Below are positions 47,253 to 57,917 of a stretch of DNA of 64,000 bases, one piece after another (the first letter of the stretch is position 1; every line of letters starts with the position of its first letter). The notes beneath the pieces are model-generated. The model worked only from the letters and a program-made list of their open reading frames with translations, did not search any database and was not told the origin of the DNA. Position numbers and translations under genes: made by a program. Origin of the DNA: Pseudomonas lundensis. GTDB taxonomy: Bacteria; Pseudomonadota; Gammaproteobacteria; Pseudomonadales; Pseudomonadaceae. The stretch is from the NCBI RefSeq assembly GCF_002269125.1, contig NZ_NQKI01000016.1:1-64000 (forward strand). The letters run 5' to 3'.

Positions 47253-49457
47253 ATGGAATGGCTGGGATTGCAGTTTATTGGAGACAACACCGCTGACGGG
47301 CAACTGCTGATGACGAGCAGCCATAACCCGTACCTGGTGGTCCTGGCCTTCCTGGTCGCCTGCGCGGCCTGCCTCGCTACGTTGCATATGTATGAGCGGG
47401 CGTGCAACGCAGAAAAACCTGCAGCCAAAACCGTATGGCGCTGGATAGGGGCCAGCTCGTTAGCAGGCGGTATTTGGGCCATGCACTTCATCTGCATGCT
47501 CGCTTTCGAATCCCCGCTCAACGTCCATTACGACTTGGGCATCACCATAGGCTCGCTGTTTATCGCCCTGCTCTCAGCCGCGATTGCCATGCTGGCTCTT
47601 CTTCAGCCCCCTGTCACACGCCGCCGCCTGGTACTTGCAGCGCTCGTTTTCGGCTTAGGCATTTGCACCATGCATTACGTGGGCATGTCGGCCATGCACT
47701 CCAGCCATTTGCAGCAGTACGACCCTGTGCTGTTCGCGCTGTCGCTGCTGATTGCCGTAGCAGCAAGTTATGCCACCTTGATGCTGGCCCGCTCATTGCG
47801 CGGCACCAGCGGTCTGGCCTATCAGTTCTTCAAATACTTCATCAGTCTGGCAGCCGGTCTGGCCATCCTCAGCGTTCACTTCATCGGCATGTGGGCCATG
47901 CACACCTATACCCCGCCAGAGGGCGCGTTTCAGGTGACGATTGAAAACAATCACTGGCAACTGGCATTGACGGTGGCACTGATTACCCTGCTGCTAATCG
48001 GCAGCAGTATCAGCCCCGCGTTGGTCGACAAAAAACTGCAACTCAAAGAGCATGACCTGAGACGGGTCAACGCGCTGCTTAGCCAGTTGGACCAGGCGCG
48101 CGCGTCATTGCAGCAAGTGGCGCATTACGATCCGCTGACCAACTTGATCAACCGTCGGGGCTTTAATCAACTGTTTGCCGAAAAGCTGATTGAGCGTGCC
48201 AGTAACAACAGCATGCTGGCCGTGATGTTTCTCGACATTGACCACTTCAAGCGTATTAACGACAGCCTGGGTCACGATGCGGGTGATGAGCTTCTCAAAG
48301 TGATTGCCGCGCAAATCAAAAGTGCGACGCGTAATCATGAAGACGTGGTGGCGCGTTTTGGCGGCGATGAGTTCTGCATTCTGTTCAACCTGAACAGCCG
48401 CGAAGAAGCGCGAAACATGGCCCAGCGGATCATGCTCAAAATGAAAGAGCCGATTGAGCTGGCGGGCCGCAACATGGTGATGACGACCAGTATCGGGATC
48501 AGCGTATTCCCCGATGATGGCAACACAATTGATGAGCTTCTCAAGCATGCTGACCTTGCGCTGTATCAATCCAAGGACGCCGGGCGCAACAGCCTGCATT
48601 TCTTCAGCTCAAACCTTAAAGCCCGTGCTTCGCTTGAATTGCAGATAGAGGAGGAACTGCGCATGGCAATGCGCGGCGATCACGGATTGTTTCTGCACTA
48701 TCAGCCTATTTTCGATCTAAAAACAGGCTTGGTCGCCAAGCTTGAAGCCTTGGTGCGCTGGCAACATCCCGAGCACGGGTTGCTGGGGCCGGAGCGTTTC
48801 ATACACATTGCTGAAGCCAACGGCCTGATCGCCGAACTCGACAATTGGGTACTGCGCAAAGCTTGCCAGGACTTGGCAACCCTGACGGCACTGGGTTGGA
48901 CGGATATCAGCGTCGCCGTTAACTGCTCGGCGCTGAATCTGGTACGCGTCGAGCTGGCTGACGAAGTTGAAAGCGCCCTGCGCTCAAGCGGCCTGAGTGC
49001 CAGTCGCCTGGAGCTTGAGGTCACTGAAAACGCGTTGATGGGCAATATCAACAACACTTCGCAATTACTGCGCCAGATCCGCGCGTTGGGCGTCTTACTG
49101 TCCATAGACGACTTTGGCACCGGCTACTCTTCCCTTGCCTACTTAAAGCGCCTGCCACTGAACACGTTGAAGATTGATCGGTCCTTCATTCAAGACATCC
49201 CCAACTCCAGCCAGGACATGGAGATCGTTCAGGCCATCATCGTCATGGCCCATACCCTGCACCTGCAAGTGGTGACTGAGGGTGTTGAAACTCACCAGCA
49301 ATTCGCCTTCCTCAATCAGTACAACTGTGACTTTATTCAGGGTTACCTGTTGAGTCGCCCCGTGCCGTTTGAAGAACTGCACGCGCTGCTGCAGCAGCTC
49401 AATAAAAACACGCTGGCGAGCCTGGATTTCAGTACGTTTCAGCTCTCAAGCCAGTAA
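47253..49457 (+). CDS. MHYT-GGDEF-EAL c-di-GMP enzyme
   Basis: The 734-residue membrane protein has an N-terminal MHYT sensor of about seven helices with the repeated His-Met motifs MHFICML, MHYVGMSAMH and HFIGMWAMH; this domain is thought to bind copper and sense oxygen, CO or NO. A GGDEF domain with intact RFGGDEFCILF (about residues 300-450) and an EAL domain with KLEALVRW, NCSALNL and SIDDFGTGYSSL follow. It resembles P. aeruginosa MucR/NbdA. Both active sites look complete, so it could make or degrade c-di-GMP. The ATG at 47253 is the in-frame start. Confidence 0.92.
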   Translation: MEWLGLQFIGDNTADGQLLMTSSHNPYLVVLAFLVACAACLATLHMYERACNAEKPAAKTVWRWIGASSLAGGIWAMHFICMLAFESPLNVHYDLGITIGSLFIALLSAAIAMLALLQPPVTRRRLVLAALVFGLGICTMHYVGMSAMHSSHLQQYDPVLFALSLLIAVAASYATLMLARSLRGTSGLAYQFFKYFISLAAGLAILSVHFIGMWAMHTYTPPEGAFQVTIENNHWQLALTVALITLLLIGSSISPALVDKKLQLKEHDLRRVNALLSQLDQARASLQQVAHYDPLTNLINRRGFNQLFAEKLIERASNNSMLAVMFLDIDHFKRINDSLGHDAGDELLKVIAAQIKSATRNHEDVVARFGGDEFCILFNLNSREEARNMAQRIMLKMKEPIELAGRNMVMTTSIGISVFPDDGNTIDELLKHADLALYQSKDAGRNSLHFFSSNLKARASLELQIEEELRMAMRGDHGLFLHYQPIFDLKTGLVAKLEALVRWQHPEHGLLGPERFIHIAEANGLIAELDNWVLRKACQDLATLTALGWTDISVAVNCSALNLVRVELADEVESALRSSGLSASRLELEVTENALMGNINNTSQLLRQIRALGVLLSIDDFGTGYSSLAYLKRLPLNTLKIDRSFIQDIPNSSQDMEIVQAIIVMAHTLHLQVVTEGVETHQQFAFLNQYNCDFIQGYLLSRPVPFEELHALLQQLNKNTLASLDFSTFQLSSQ

Positions 49458-49670
49458 ATTGCCAGCATCCTTGCCATGGCTTGAAAACAGTCATTAAAGA
49501 ACCTCCGGTTCAGGCCGATTCTTTTCTATCCGCGCCGTTTAAAACCCTTATACAAAATAGGGATGACGCGCCGCGAACGCCTGATCGCCCCGTAAATACG
49601 CGATTACCACCCTCGTATTGGCCTGTTGAATGTTCCTCAACAGTCGTCCAGCCCTGACAGATGGCAAACA

Positions 49671-51854
49671 ATGACGTCGAACAATAATGCGACACCCTTG
49701 GTCTCTGACGTGTCTCTGAAAACAATAAACGAGCCCCAACGTTCATCGAACAGTTACTCAAGTCAGCAGCCACTGGCTACCCAGCAATACCTCTACTTCA
49801 CCGAAACCAATACCGACCGGATCCTCGAAAACCTCGACGGCTTGCGGGATATCGTCTTCCCACAACCGGAACTGGTTGAGGGTGACAGCGAAAGCCGTGC
49901 CGACCAGCAATTCCCTTCGGTGTGCCTGATCGGGCTGGGCCGTTGCGGCTCCAACATTGCCCTGGATGTGGCCGAGTTGGTGTACAACGCGCGCAAGTTC
50001 TATCTCAACGAATTCAACACGGTAGACCCGCGTCACGAAGACAAGCGCTACAGCCCCGGACAATGGATTCGCAATAACCTGCGCCTGGTGCACAACAAAC
50101 CGGCCAAACCGGTATTTCTGGTGGAGCCGCTGGTGCTGTTGGGGGATCTGGACAAGGACATCGCCGGGCGTATCCGTTTTTCGCGCAAGAGCGAAAAAAG
50201 TAACTTCATCCGCGATTACAGCAAGATGAAGATCATGGATTTGTCGGAAGTTCACGCTGGCGGCGCGGGTAATGCACCTATTTTGGGTCAGTACTTGGCC
50301 AAGATCATTCTCAACAAAGATGCTCAGCGCTTTTCCAGCCCGGACTGGAAACTGATCCACTCCTACCTGATCGACTCCTGCGGTATCAAGGCTAACCAGT
50401 CACGCTTGTATTTCTCGATCTTCAGCGCCGGCGGCGGTACAGGCTCGGGCATGGCCTCGGAGTTCGGCCTGGCGCAACAGTTTTCGTACATGAACAAAAC
50501 CTTCGACACTAAACCGGCCGACGAACACGACAGCAAAAGCGGCCACGCCTTTGTCTTCGAGCCCATCTTCACCAGCGGCATTTGCGTGCTGCCGAACATC
50601 TCGGATCACCGCAGCGAAATGTCCGAGGCGCTGCACATCAACGCCGGTCGCCTGTTATGCAAGTACCTGTCCGAAGAATGGGACTTTTCATACAACTTCG
50701 ATAACGAAGACTGCAGTGAAGCCAGTGTCATGGGGCGCATTCGCCCCTGGAACGCCATGATGCTGATTTCCAACGACATCATGCGTTATGCCGAACAAAG
50801 CGATGACGGCACGATTCAGAACATCGACGTCAACGCGATGGAAAAGCACGCCAACCAATATATCTCGCAACAGATCTTCAACATTCTGACTGCTCAGGCG
50901 GTCACTACTGACTACGACCAGAATTACTTCCGACGCGCCGGTATTGATATTGGTGAAACCATCCGCCTCGACGCTAACGACCTGTTCATGAGCCTCGCCG
51001 GGCCTGTGGCGATTGCCTACGCGGAATCGGTCGTGCCGGAGCAACCTGTGCCGGGCACGGACAAATTCAAAGTGTTCGAAAAAGAGCCGCCGCGGCTGGA
51101 CATTGATGACCTGTTTTTCCGCTCCATCGATTTGCCGCACTTCAACAAGGATACCCAAGCCATCGAGGGCATCAGCCTGTTGCCCATCGAATCCCAGCGT
51201 TACCGGGCAGCGCTGGAGCAATACAAGCACTCGGGCTATGACGCCGCCGCCCTGCACGACCTGCACTTCTTCAAGAACTGCTCATCGGTGGTGTCCATCG
51301 TGTCACTGCCCAAGGATTACAAGCTGTCATACATGGACTTGAACCGTCTCAAGACCCACCTCAACAGCCTGTTCCCCAACACCACCCTCAAGCGGTATGC
51401 GCTGGTGATCGGCGCCTCGGCCAACCTGTCGTTGACCACCCTGATCGCGAAAAGCCCATGCCTGTCGGATGATTTTCTGACGTTGATAGTGGCATTTATC
51501 AAACGCTGCTTTGCCCGTAATCCTTACCGGTTTGATGACACGCTGGACGACTCGGTGCTGGAGTTCATCACCGGGGAGCACTTCGATGAAAGCCGGATCG
51601 ATGAGTTGCTCAACGAATTCGAAAACCCGGCGAAAATTCTCGACACCAACTGGTACGCCATCAAACCGATGTACGAGAAAAAGTACCGCGAGCTGATTAA
51701 CGACAAAGACAAGTTTGTCTCGATCAATGACATCCGCCTTTCACGGGACTGCGTAAAAAAAGCCATCAAGTACCTGCGCGAGATCTATCGCCATCGCATC
51801 GGTAAAACACGGATTATTTCGCTCAACAGCCACACCGGGAAAACCGCGTACTGA
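49671..51854 (+). CDS. Tubulin-like GTPase domain protein (Tubulin_2 type)
   Basis: The protein has 727 residues from the ATG at 49671; a TTG at 49626 would add 15. Near residue 88 it has a nucleotide-binding start, CLIGLGRCGSNIALDVAEL. Near residue 254 it has the tubulin/FtsZ signature, SAGGGTGSGMASEFG, which holds the GTP phosphates. The family (tubulin-like, distinct from FtsZ) is known from bacterial genomes but has almost no functional data. The C-terminal 350 residues are helical, charged and without known domains. The gene stands alone: 213 bases after the MHYT gene and followed by a terminator. Polymerisation is possible but not shown. Confidence 0.75.
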   Translation: MTSNNNATPLVSDVSLKTINEPQRSSNSYSSQQPLATQQYLYFTETNTDRILENLDGLRDIVFPQPELVEGDSESRADQQFPSVCLIGLGRCGSNIALDVAELVYNARKFYLNEFNTVDPRHEDKRYSPGQWIRNNLRLVHNKPAKPVFLVEPLVLLGDLDKDIAGRIRFSRKSEKSNFIRDYSKMKIMDLSEVHAGGAGNAPILGQYLAKIILNKDAQRFSSPDWKLIHSYLIDSCGIKANQSRLYFSIFSAGGGTGSGMASEFGLAQQFSYMNKTFDTKPADEHDSKSGHAFVFEPIFTSGICVLPNISDHRSEMSEALHINAGRLLCKYLSEEWDFSYNFDNEDCSEASVMGRIRPWNAMMLISNDIMRYAEQSDDGTIQNIDVNAMEKHANQYISQQIFNILTAQAVTTDYDQNYFRRAGIDIGETIRLDANDLFMSLAGPVAIAYAESVVPEQPVPGTDKFKVFEKEPPRLDIDDLFFRSIDLPHFNKDTQAIEGISLLPIESQRYRAALEQYKHSGYDAAALHDLHFFKNCSSVVSIVSLPKDYKLSYMDLNRLKTHLNSLFPNTTLKRYALVIGASANLSLTTLIAKSPCLSDDFLTLIVAFIKRCFARNPYRFDDTLDDSVLEFITGEHFDESRIDELLNEFENPAKILDTNWYAIKPMYEKKYRELINDKDKFVSINDIRLSRDCVKKAIKYLREIYRHRIGKTRIISLNSHTGKTAY

Positions 51855-51870
51855 GGCTGCGCGACAGAAA

Positions 51871-51902
51871 AAAAACGCCACAGCGGCAACTGTGGCGTTT
51901 CT
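51871..51902. terminator. Terminator after the tubulin-like gene
   Basis: AACGCCACAG and CTGTGGCGTT pair around CGGCAA, flanked by an A run and TTCTC. Confidence 0.85.
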
Positions 51903-51999
51903 CTACGGCAACTGGCCACTATCGAGCAACCGGTTACTGGCCTACACACTTCGGGGTGGTCATATTGGCACCAGGATCGCCCGATTTTGGTGCGGAAAA

Positions 52000-52305
52000 T
52001 TAAATTGCTGCCCTTTCCTGGACCATGATCCAGGGCGAAACCACCACCGCCCATAGCACCGGATCACGCTTGGCAAAGTCTAACGCCTGCGTATCAGACA
52101 ATTTGTCGAGGGCTCCCTCGGCCATCCACTGCGCCACTTTCCCTGCCTCATCCTGGCTCACAGCCTGCGCCGCTTCGATCAGGTCCAAATCATCGCTGAC
52201 CCACAACAATTCGCCTTTGGCGAAAAACTTTTCCAAGGCTTTCCATTCGATTGTTGAGGTCTCGCCGAGCAGCTTGGCATAGAGGGTGCTAGGTTCTTCG
52301 ATCAT
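52000..52305 (-). CDS. DUF2288 family protein
   Basis: The protein has 101 residues from the ATG at 52305 (MIEEPSTLYAKLLGETS). IEWKALEKFFAKGELLWV and the central LDLIEAAQAVSQD pattern match DUF2288. It is soluble, acidic and helical. No function is established. An upstream GTG at 52314 would add three residues. Confidence 0.75.
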   Translation of the reverse strand: MIEEPSTLYAKLLGETSTIEWKALEKFFAKGELLWVSDDLDLIEAAQAVSQDEAGKVAQWMAEGALDKLSDTQALDFAKRDPVLWAVVVSPWIMVQERAAI

Positions 52306-52668
52306 GGGGTCCACCAGGTAAAAAATGGGCGCAATGATAGCGCTGCTGACCTGGTAGAAAAACCCGGATTCAGGAGGGAGAACGAAGAAAGCGACGGGAA
52401 CGAGGCGCGAAAGGGGGAGATAGCAACATTCTGTTAAAAAACCTCCCTGAATTTAGCCGCCATTCTGTCTCTTTCTTTCGTTAAGGCGACATTTCCCGGT
52501 TTTTCACGCTTCAGCCCGCTATTCAATCGCTGAAGGGCCGCTCTACACTGTACCGGTACAGTTGCAGGGGGGATTGGCCGGGATTTTCGCTCAGAAACAG
52601 ACCCGGTCCGGCTGCCTTGGCTTCCAGGACTATAAAAATTACAACAGAAGAGTGGAGCAACAATAAAG
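52306..52668. promoter_or_regulatory. Upstream region of livK with a perfect 14-bp palindrome
   Basis: No gene is supported here. CTGTACCGGTACAG at 52548-52561 is a perfect palindrome 107 bp before livK and is a candidate operator. No regulator gene is adjacent, and I cannot name the protein that would bind it. Confidence 0.55.
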
Positions 52669-53790
52669 ATGGCTATTAAGCACATGACTAAACTGTTTGC
52701 CGCTATGGTGTTGGCCGGCGTTGCCAGCCATTCGTTTGCCGCAGACACCATCAAGATCGGTATTGCCGGGCCTAAAACAGGGCCTGTTACCCAATATGGC
52801 GATATGCAGTTCATTGGCGCTAAGCAAGCGATCAAGGACATCAATGCCAAAGGGGGTATTGATGGAAAAATGCTCGAGGCCAAGGAATACGATGACGCCT
52901 GTGATCCCAAACAAGCGGTTGCCGTAGCCAACAAAGTCGTTAACGACGGCGTCAAGTTTGTAGTCGGCCACTTGTGCTCCAGCTCCACTCAACCCGCTGC
53001 GGACATCTACGAAGACGAAGGCGTGATCATGATCACCCCGGCAGCCACCTCGCCGGAAGTAACAAGTCGTGGATACAAATATGTGTTTCGCACCATTGGC
53101 CTGGATAGCGCCCAAGGCCCGGCTGCCGGCAACTACATCGCCGATTATGTAAAACCGAAAGTCGTTGCTGTTATCCATGACAAACAGCAATACGGTGAAG
53201 GCATCGCAAGTGCTGTTAAAAAGACACTCGAAGATAAAGGCGTAAAAGTCGCAGTATTCGAAGGCATCAATGCGGGTGATAAAGACTTTGCTGCCGTAAT
53301 AGCCAAGCTCAAGCAAGCCAATGTCGACTTCGTTTACTACGGTGGCTACCACCCGGAACTGGGTCTGATTCTGCGCCAGGCCAAGGAAAAAGGCGTGAAC
53401 GCCAAGTTCATGGGGCCTGAGGGCGTCGGCAACGACTCCATTTCCCAAATTGCACAAGATGCTTCCGAAGGTTTGTTGGTGACCCTGCCAAAGTCCTTTG
53501 ACGCTGACCCTGCCAACAAAGCTATTACCGACGCTATTAAAGCGGATGGCAAAGACCCAAGCGGCCCCTTTGTGTTCCCTTCGTACTCGGCAGTTGAGGT
53601 CATCGCAGGCGGTATTAAAGCGGCTAAAAGCGAAGACCCTGCCAAAGTCGCCGAAGCTATCCACGCCGGGACGTTCAAAACCCCAACCGGCGACATTTCC
53701 TACGATGCCAAAGGCGATTTGAAAGACTTCAAATTCGTCGTCTACGAATGGCATTTCGGCAAACCTAAAACCGAAGTCAGCCCTCAATAA
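52669..53790 (+). CDS. livK: Branched-chain amino acid ABC transporter, periplasmic binding protein
   Basis: The 373-residue protein has a signal peptide ending SHSFAADTIKIG. It then has the type I periplasmic binding fold with GPKTGPVTQYGDMQFIGAKQ, VVGHLCSSSTQPAADIYEDE and ITPAATSPEVT, which form the leucine/isoleucine/valine pocket. It delivers substrate to LivHMGF encoded downstream. It is separated from livH by a terminator hairpin and about 200 bp, which lets the binding protein be made in excess. P. aeruginosa homologue: BraC. Confidence 0.93.
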   Translation: MAIKHMTKLFAAMVLAGVASHSFAADTIKIGIAGPKTGPVTQYGDMQFIGAKQAIKDINAKGGIDGKMLEAKEYDDACDPKQAVAVANKVVNDGVKFVVGHLCSSSTQPAADIYEDEGVIMITPAATSPEVTSRGYKYVFRTIGLDSAQGPAAGNYIADYVKPKVVAVIHDKQQYGEGIASAVKKTLEDKGVKVAVFEGINAGDKDFAAVIAKLKQANVDFVYYGGYHPELGLILRQAKEKGVNAKFMGPEGVGNDSISQIAQDASEGLLVTLPKSFDADPANKAITDAIKADGKDPSGPFVFPSYSAVEVIAGGIKAAKSEDPAKVAEAIHAGTFKTPTGDISYDAKGDLKDFKFVVYEWHFGKPKTEVSPQ

Positions 53791-53810
53791 GGGCCGCGTG
53801 TTGATCTGAC

Positions 53811-53845
53811 AACGAAGCCCACTGCACAGCGGTGGGCTTTGTTTT
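53811..53845 (+). terminator. Hairpin terminator between livK and livH
   Basis: AAGCCCACTG and CGGTGGGCTTT pair around a short loop and run into GTTTT. It probably lowers expression of livHMGF relative to livK. Confidence 0.8.
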
Positions 53846-54038
53846 ACGGACGTTCGTTGGACTGAATTGGGGCTGCGTTTTCGTGATCCGAAAGCCTGTC
53901 CACCTGAAAATCTTTAAAACCGTCACCAGCGGTTCGCTGGGAGAAGGCTTGTGCGCCAAGTGGATGCAAATCCACACCGCCAAGTCCGGAAAATGACTCC
54001 ACCAGTGAAATGCGTCTCAGGTTTTTAGGAGCTTGGTA

Positions 54039-54962
54039 ATGCCTGATATCTATCACTTTTTCCAAATGCTGGTTAACGGCCTCAACGTTGGCAGCACCTA
54101 TGCCCTCATCGCCATCGGCTACACGATGGTGTACGGCATTATTGGAATGATCAACTTCGCCCACGGCGAGGTGTACATGATTGGTTCCTACATCGCGTTT
54201 ATCGCCATTGCCGGACTGACCATGATGGGGCTGGACAGCGTGCCGTTGCTGATGACGGCAGCGTTCCTCGCCAGCATTGTGGTGACCAGTGCCTACGGCT
54301 ACAGCATCGAACGGGTTGCCTACCGTCCGTTGCGCGGCAGCAACCGCCTGATCCCTTTGATCTCTGCCATTGGTATGTCGATCTTCCTGCAAAACATGGT
54401 GCTCTTGTCACAGGACTCAAAAGACAAATCCATCCCGAACCTGATTCCGGGAGGCTTCACCTTCGGGCCGGGTGGCGCGAGCGAAGTGGTTATTTCCTAC
54501 ATGCAGATTGTGGTCTTCATCGTCACCTTCCTGGCCATGCTGGGCCTGACGCTGTTCATCTCCCGTTCACGCTTGGGCCGCGCCTGCCGCGCCTGTGCCG
54601 AAGACATGAAGATGGCCAACCTGCTGGGCATCAATACCAACAACGTGATTGCGCTGACCTTTGTGATTGGTGCTGCTCTGGCCGCCGTCGCGGCGGTTCT
54701 GATCAGCGTGCAATACGGTGTGATCAACCCCAACGCAGGTTTTCTGGTGGGGCTCAAAGCCTTTACCGCAGCCGTGCTGGGGGGTATCGGCAGCATTCCT
54801 GGCGCCATGCTGGGCGGGCTGGTACTGGGTGTAGCTGAAGCCTTTGGCGCTGATATTTTCGGCGACCAATACAAAGACGTTGTGGCGTTTGGCCTGCTGG
54901 TATTGGTGCTGTTGTTCCGTCCGACCGGCATTCTGGGGCGTCCGGAGATCGAAAAAGTATGA
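54039..54962 (+). CDS. livH: Branched-chain amino acid permease LivH
   Basis: This is a 307-residue inner-membrane permease with about eight helices. [20 protein letters not shown] and the EAA-like coupling loop ([20 protein letters not shown]) are family marks. The ATG at 54039 is preferred because AGGAG lies nine bases upstream; a TTG at 54033 is also open. It pairs with LivM, whose start overlaps its stop by four bases (ATGA at 54959). Confidence 0.93.
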   Translation: MPDIYHFFQMLVNGLNVGSTYALIAIGYTMVYGIIGMINFAHGEVYMIGSYIAFIAIAGLTMMGLDSVPLLMTAAFLASIVVTSAYGYSIERVAYRPLRGSNRLIPLISAIGMSIFLQNMVLLSQDSKDKSIPNLIPGGFTFGPGGASEVVISYMQIVVFIVTFLAMLGLTLFISRSRLGRACRACAEDMKMANLLGINTNNVIALTFVIGAALAAVAAVLISVQYGVINPNAGFLVGLKAFTAAVLGGIGSIPGAMLGGLVLGVAEAFGADIFGDQYKDVVAFGLLVLVLLFRPTGILGRPEIEKV

Positions 54963-56215
54963 CTAGGCATCTTAAATCGGCGTTCTTTAGCGCCCTGTTG
55001 GTCTGGGCTGTGGCCTACCCGGTACTGGGTCTGAAACTGACCATCGTCGGCATCAACATTGAAGTTCACAACACCAGCACTTTCACGCTCAGCGTGATCG
55101 CCATCTGTTCGTTGCTGATGTTTGTGCGCGTGTTGTTCAACCAGCAATTGAGCGCTGCCTGGAAAGCTTCGCCCAACCTGCCAAAAGTCCCTGCAAAAGC
55201 CTCAAGCTTTTTGACATTGCCCAGCACCCAGCGCTGGATCATTCTCGGTCTGGTGGTGGTAGCACTGGTGTGGCCGTTCTACGGCTCTCGTGGCGCGGTG
55301 GACATTGCGACCCTGATCCTGATCTACGTGATGCTGGGCCTTGGCTTGAACATCGTGGTGGGGCTCGCGGGCTTACTGGACTTGGGTTATGTCGGCTTTT
55401 ATGCCGTCGGCGCCTACACCTACGCGTTGCTGTCGCACTTTTTCGGCTTCAGCTTCTGGGTGTGCCTGCCTCTGGCGGGTTTAATGGCCGCCACCTTCGG
55501 CTTTTTGCTGGGGTTCCCGGTCCTGCGTTTGCGGGGTGACTATCTGGCCATCGTGACGCTGGGGTTCGGCGAGATCATTCGCCTGTTCCTGCGTAACCTG
55601 ACCGACATCACCGGCGGCCCCAACGGCATCAGCAATATCCCCAAGCCCACGCTGTTCGGATTGAGTTTCGACCGCACCGCTGCCGAGGGCATGCAAACGT
55701 TCCACGAATACTTCGGCATCCCCTACAACTCGATCAACAAAGTAATTTTCCTGTACCTGATCGCGTTACTGCTGGTGCTGCTGGTGCTGTTCGTGATCAA
55801 CCGTTTGCTGCGCATGCCGATCGGCCGGGCTTGGGAAGCCCTACGTGAAGACGAAATCGCCTGCCGTGCATTGGGTTTGAACCCTACCGTAATCAAACTT
55901 TCGGCCTTCACCCTCGGTGCAACATTCGCCGGGTTTGCCGGTAGCTTCTTTGCCGCCCGCCAAGGGCTGGTGACACCAGAATCGTTCACCTTCCTTGAGT
56001 CGGCGATCATTCTGGCTATCGTTGTGCTGGGCGGTATGGGTTCGCAGTTGGGTGTGATTCTGGCTGCCGTGGTGATGATTCTGCTCCCGGAAATGATGCG
56101 AGACTTCAGTGAATACCGGATGTTGCTGTTCGGCGCCCTGATGGTGCTGATGATGATCTGGCGTCCGCAAGGTCTGCTACCGATGCAACGTCCTCACCTG
56201 GAGCTGCGAAAATGA
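54959..56215 (+). CDS. livM: Branched-chain amino acid permease LivM
   Basis: This 418-residue permease has an N-terminal extension of about 100 residues (a DUF3382-like region common in Pseudomonas BraE), then the conserved [20 protein letters not shown] and the coupling loop [20 protein letters not shown]. It forms the channel with LivH. The four-base overlaps at both ends (with livH and livG) show tight translational coupling. Confidence 0.93.
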   Translation: MTRHLKSAFFSALLVWAVAYPVLGLKLTIVGINIEVHNTSTFTLSVIAICSLLMFVRVLFNQQLSAAWKASPNLPKVPAKASSFLTLPSTQRWIILGLVVVALVWPFYGSRGAVDIATLILIYVMLGLGLNIVVGLAGLLDLGYVGFYAVGAYTYALLSHFFGFSFWVCLPLAGLMAATFGFLLGFPVLRLRGDYLAIVTLGFGEIIRLFLRNLTDITGGPNGISNIPKPTLFGLSFDRTAAEGMQTFHEYFGIPYNSINKVIFLYLIALLLVLLVLFVINRLLRMPIGRAWEALREDEIACRALGLNPTVIKLSAFTLGATFAGFAGSFFAARQGLVTPESFTFLESAIILAIVVLGGMGSQLGVILAAVVMILLPEMMRDFSEYRMLLFGALMVLMMIWRPQGLLPMQRPHLELRK

Positions 56216-56979
56216 GCCGCGAGATACTGAAAGTCAGCGGCCTGAGCATGCGCTTTGGCGGCTTGTTGGCGGTCAACGGCGTGGGCCTGACCGTGAAGGA
56301 AAAACAGGTGGTTTCCATGATCGGCCCCAACGGGGCGGGTAAAACCACCGTCTTTAACTGCCTGACCGGGTTCTACAAGCCTTCGGCCGGAAGCATTTTG
56401 CTCGATGGCCAGGCGATTGAAGGCCTGCCCGGTCACGAAATTGCCCGCAAAGGCGTGGTGCGCACCTTCCAGAACGTGCGCCTGTTCAAGGACATGACGG
56501 CTGTCGAGAACTTGCTGATCGCTCAGCATCGCCACCTCAACACCAATTTCCTGGCGGGCTTGTTCAAAACGCCAGCCTTTCGCAAAAGCGAACATGACGC
56601 CATGGAGTACGCTGCGTACTGGCTGGACAAGGTCAACCTGACCGAGTTCGCCAACCGCCCGGCGGGCACTTTGGCTTATGGCCAGCAACGGCGTCTGGAG
56701 ATCGCCCGCTGCATGATGACGCGCCCGCGCATCCTGATGCTCGACGAGCCCGCTGCCGGTTTGAACCCCAAGGAAACCGACGACCTTAAGGCGCTGATCG
56801 GTGTGCTGCGTGAAGAGCACAACGCCACCGTGTTGTTGATTGAGCACGACATGAAACTGGTGATGAGCATCTCTGACCACATCGTGGTCATCAATCAGGG
56901 CACACCGTTGGCGGACGGCACGCCGGAACAGATCCGCGACAACCCTGACGTGATCAAAGCCTATTTGGGGGAAGCGTAA
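56212..56979 (+). CDS. livG: Branched-chain amino acid ABC transporter ATPase LivG
   Basis: The 255-residue ATPase has Walker [13 protein letters not shown], signature [14 protein letters not shown], Walker [15 protein letters not shown] and the H-loop EHDMKLVM. It powers import together with LivF, which starts immediately after its stop. Confidence 0.94.
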   Translation: MSREILKVSGLSMRFGGLLAVNGVGLTVKEKQVVSMIGPNGAGKTTVFNCLTGFYKPSAGSILLDGQAIEGLPGHEIARKGVVRTFQNVRLFKDMTAVENLLIAQHRHLNTNFLAGLFKTPAFRKSEHDAMEYAAYWLDKVNLTEFANRPAGTLAYGQQRRLEIARCMMTRPRILMLDEPAAGLNPKETDDLKALIGVLREEHNATVLLIEHDMKLVMSISDHIVVINQGTPLADGTPEQIRDNPDVIKAYLGEA

Positions 56980-57681
56980 ATGCTGCAATTCGAAAACGTT
57001 TCAACCTTCTACGGCAAGATCCAGGCATTGCACAGCGTCAACGTCGACGTTCGTCAGGGGGAAATCGTGACCCTGATCGGCGCTAACGGTGCGGGTAAAT
57101 CCACGTTGATGATGACCCTGTGCGGCTCACCACAGGCTCAAAGCGGCAGTATTCGTTATTTGGGCGAAGAACTGGTGGGGTTGAGTTCGGCGCAGATCAT
57201 GCGCAAAAGCATCGCTGTGGTCCCTGAAGGACGCCGGGTCTTTGCTCGGCTGACAGTGGAAGAAAACCTCGCGATGGGCGGTTTTTTTACCGACAAGCAC
57301 GAGTATCAGGAGCAAATGGACAAGGTGCTGCACCTTTTCCCGCGACTGAAAGAGCGCTTTACCCAACGTGGCGGCACCATGTCCGGCGGCGAACAACAAA
57401 TGCTTGCCATTGGCCGGGCGCTGATGAGCAAGCCCAAGCTGTTGTTGCTCGATGAACCCTCACTGGGGCTGGCACCCATCATCATTCAGCAGATTTTCGA
57501 CATCATCGAACAGCTGCGCAGAGAAGGTGTGACGGTGTTTCTGGTAGAGCAGAACGCCAACCAGGCCTTGAAAATTGCCGACCGCGCCTACGTGTTGGAG
57601 AACGGCCGGGTGGTGATGCAAGGCACTGGCGAGCAGTTGCTCTGCGATCCAAAAGTGCGCGACGCCTACCTCGGCGGCTAA
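56980..57681 (+). CDS. livF: Branched-chain amino acid ABC transporter ATPase LivF
   Basis: The 233-residue ATPase has Walker A GANGAGKSTLMM, signature MSGGEQQMLAIGRAL, Walker B LLLLDEPSLGLAP and the H-loop position occupied by Gln in VEQNANQALKIA, as usual for LivF proteins. It is the last gene of the operon, before a terminator. Confidence 0.94.
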   Translation: MLQFENVSTFYGKIQALHSVNVDVRQGEIVTLIGANGAGKSTLMMTLCGSPQAQSGSIRYLGEELVGLSSAQIMRKSIAVVPEGRRVFARLTVEENLAMGGFFTDKHEYQEQMDKVLHLFPRLKERFTQRGGTMSGGEQQMLAIGRALMSKPKLLLLDEPSLGLAPIIIQQIFDIIEQLRREGVTVFLVEQNANQALKIADRAYVLENGRVVMQGTGEQLLCDPKVRDAYLGG

Positions 57682-57698
57682 CCCTGCCCGTGACACAA

Positions 57699-57727
57699 GA
57701 ACGGCCCTTCGGGGCCGTTTTCTTTTC
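57699..57727 (+). terminator. Terminator after livF
   Basis: AACGGCCC and GGGGCCGTT pair around TTC, followed by TTCTTTT. Confidence 0.88.
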
Positions 57728-57917
57728 CAGCGGTCATTTCACGCCCGTTGAACAGCCGCTGCTCTGCGCTTATGCATCGACTGCCAACCTGACTGTCAGG
57801 CACATTTCATTTTTTTCAACTGCTCTGTAATAAAACCCGAAGTCGCTTCTCTAGTGAAGTAAGCCGGCAGCCAACACGCGCTGGCCACACTAGAAAACTC
57901 AACCTCGGAGAATCACC

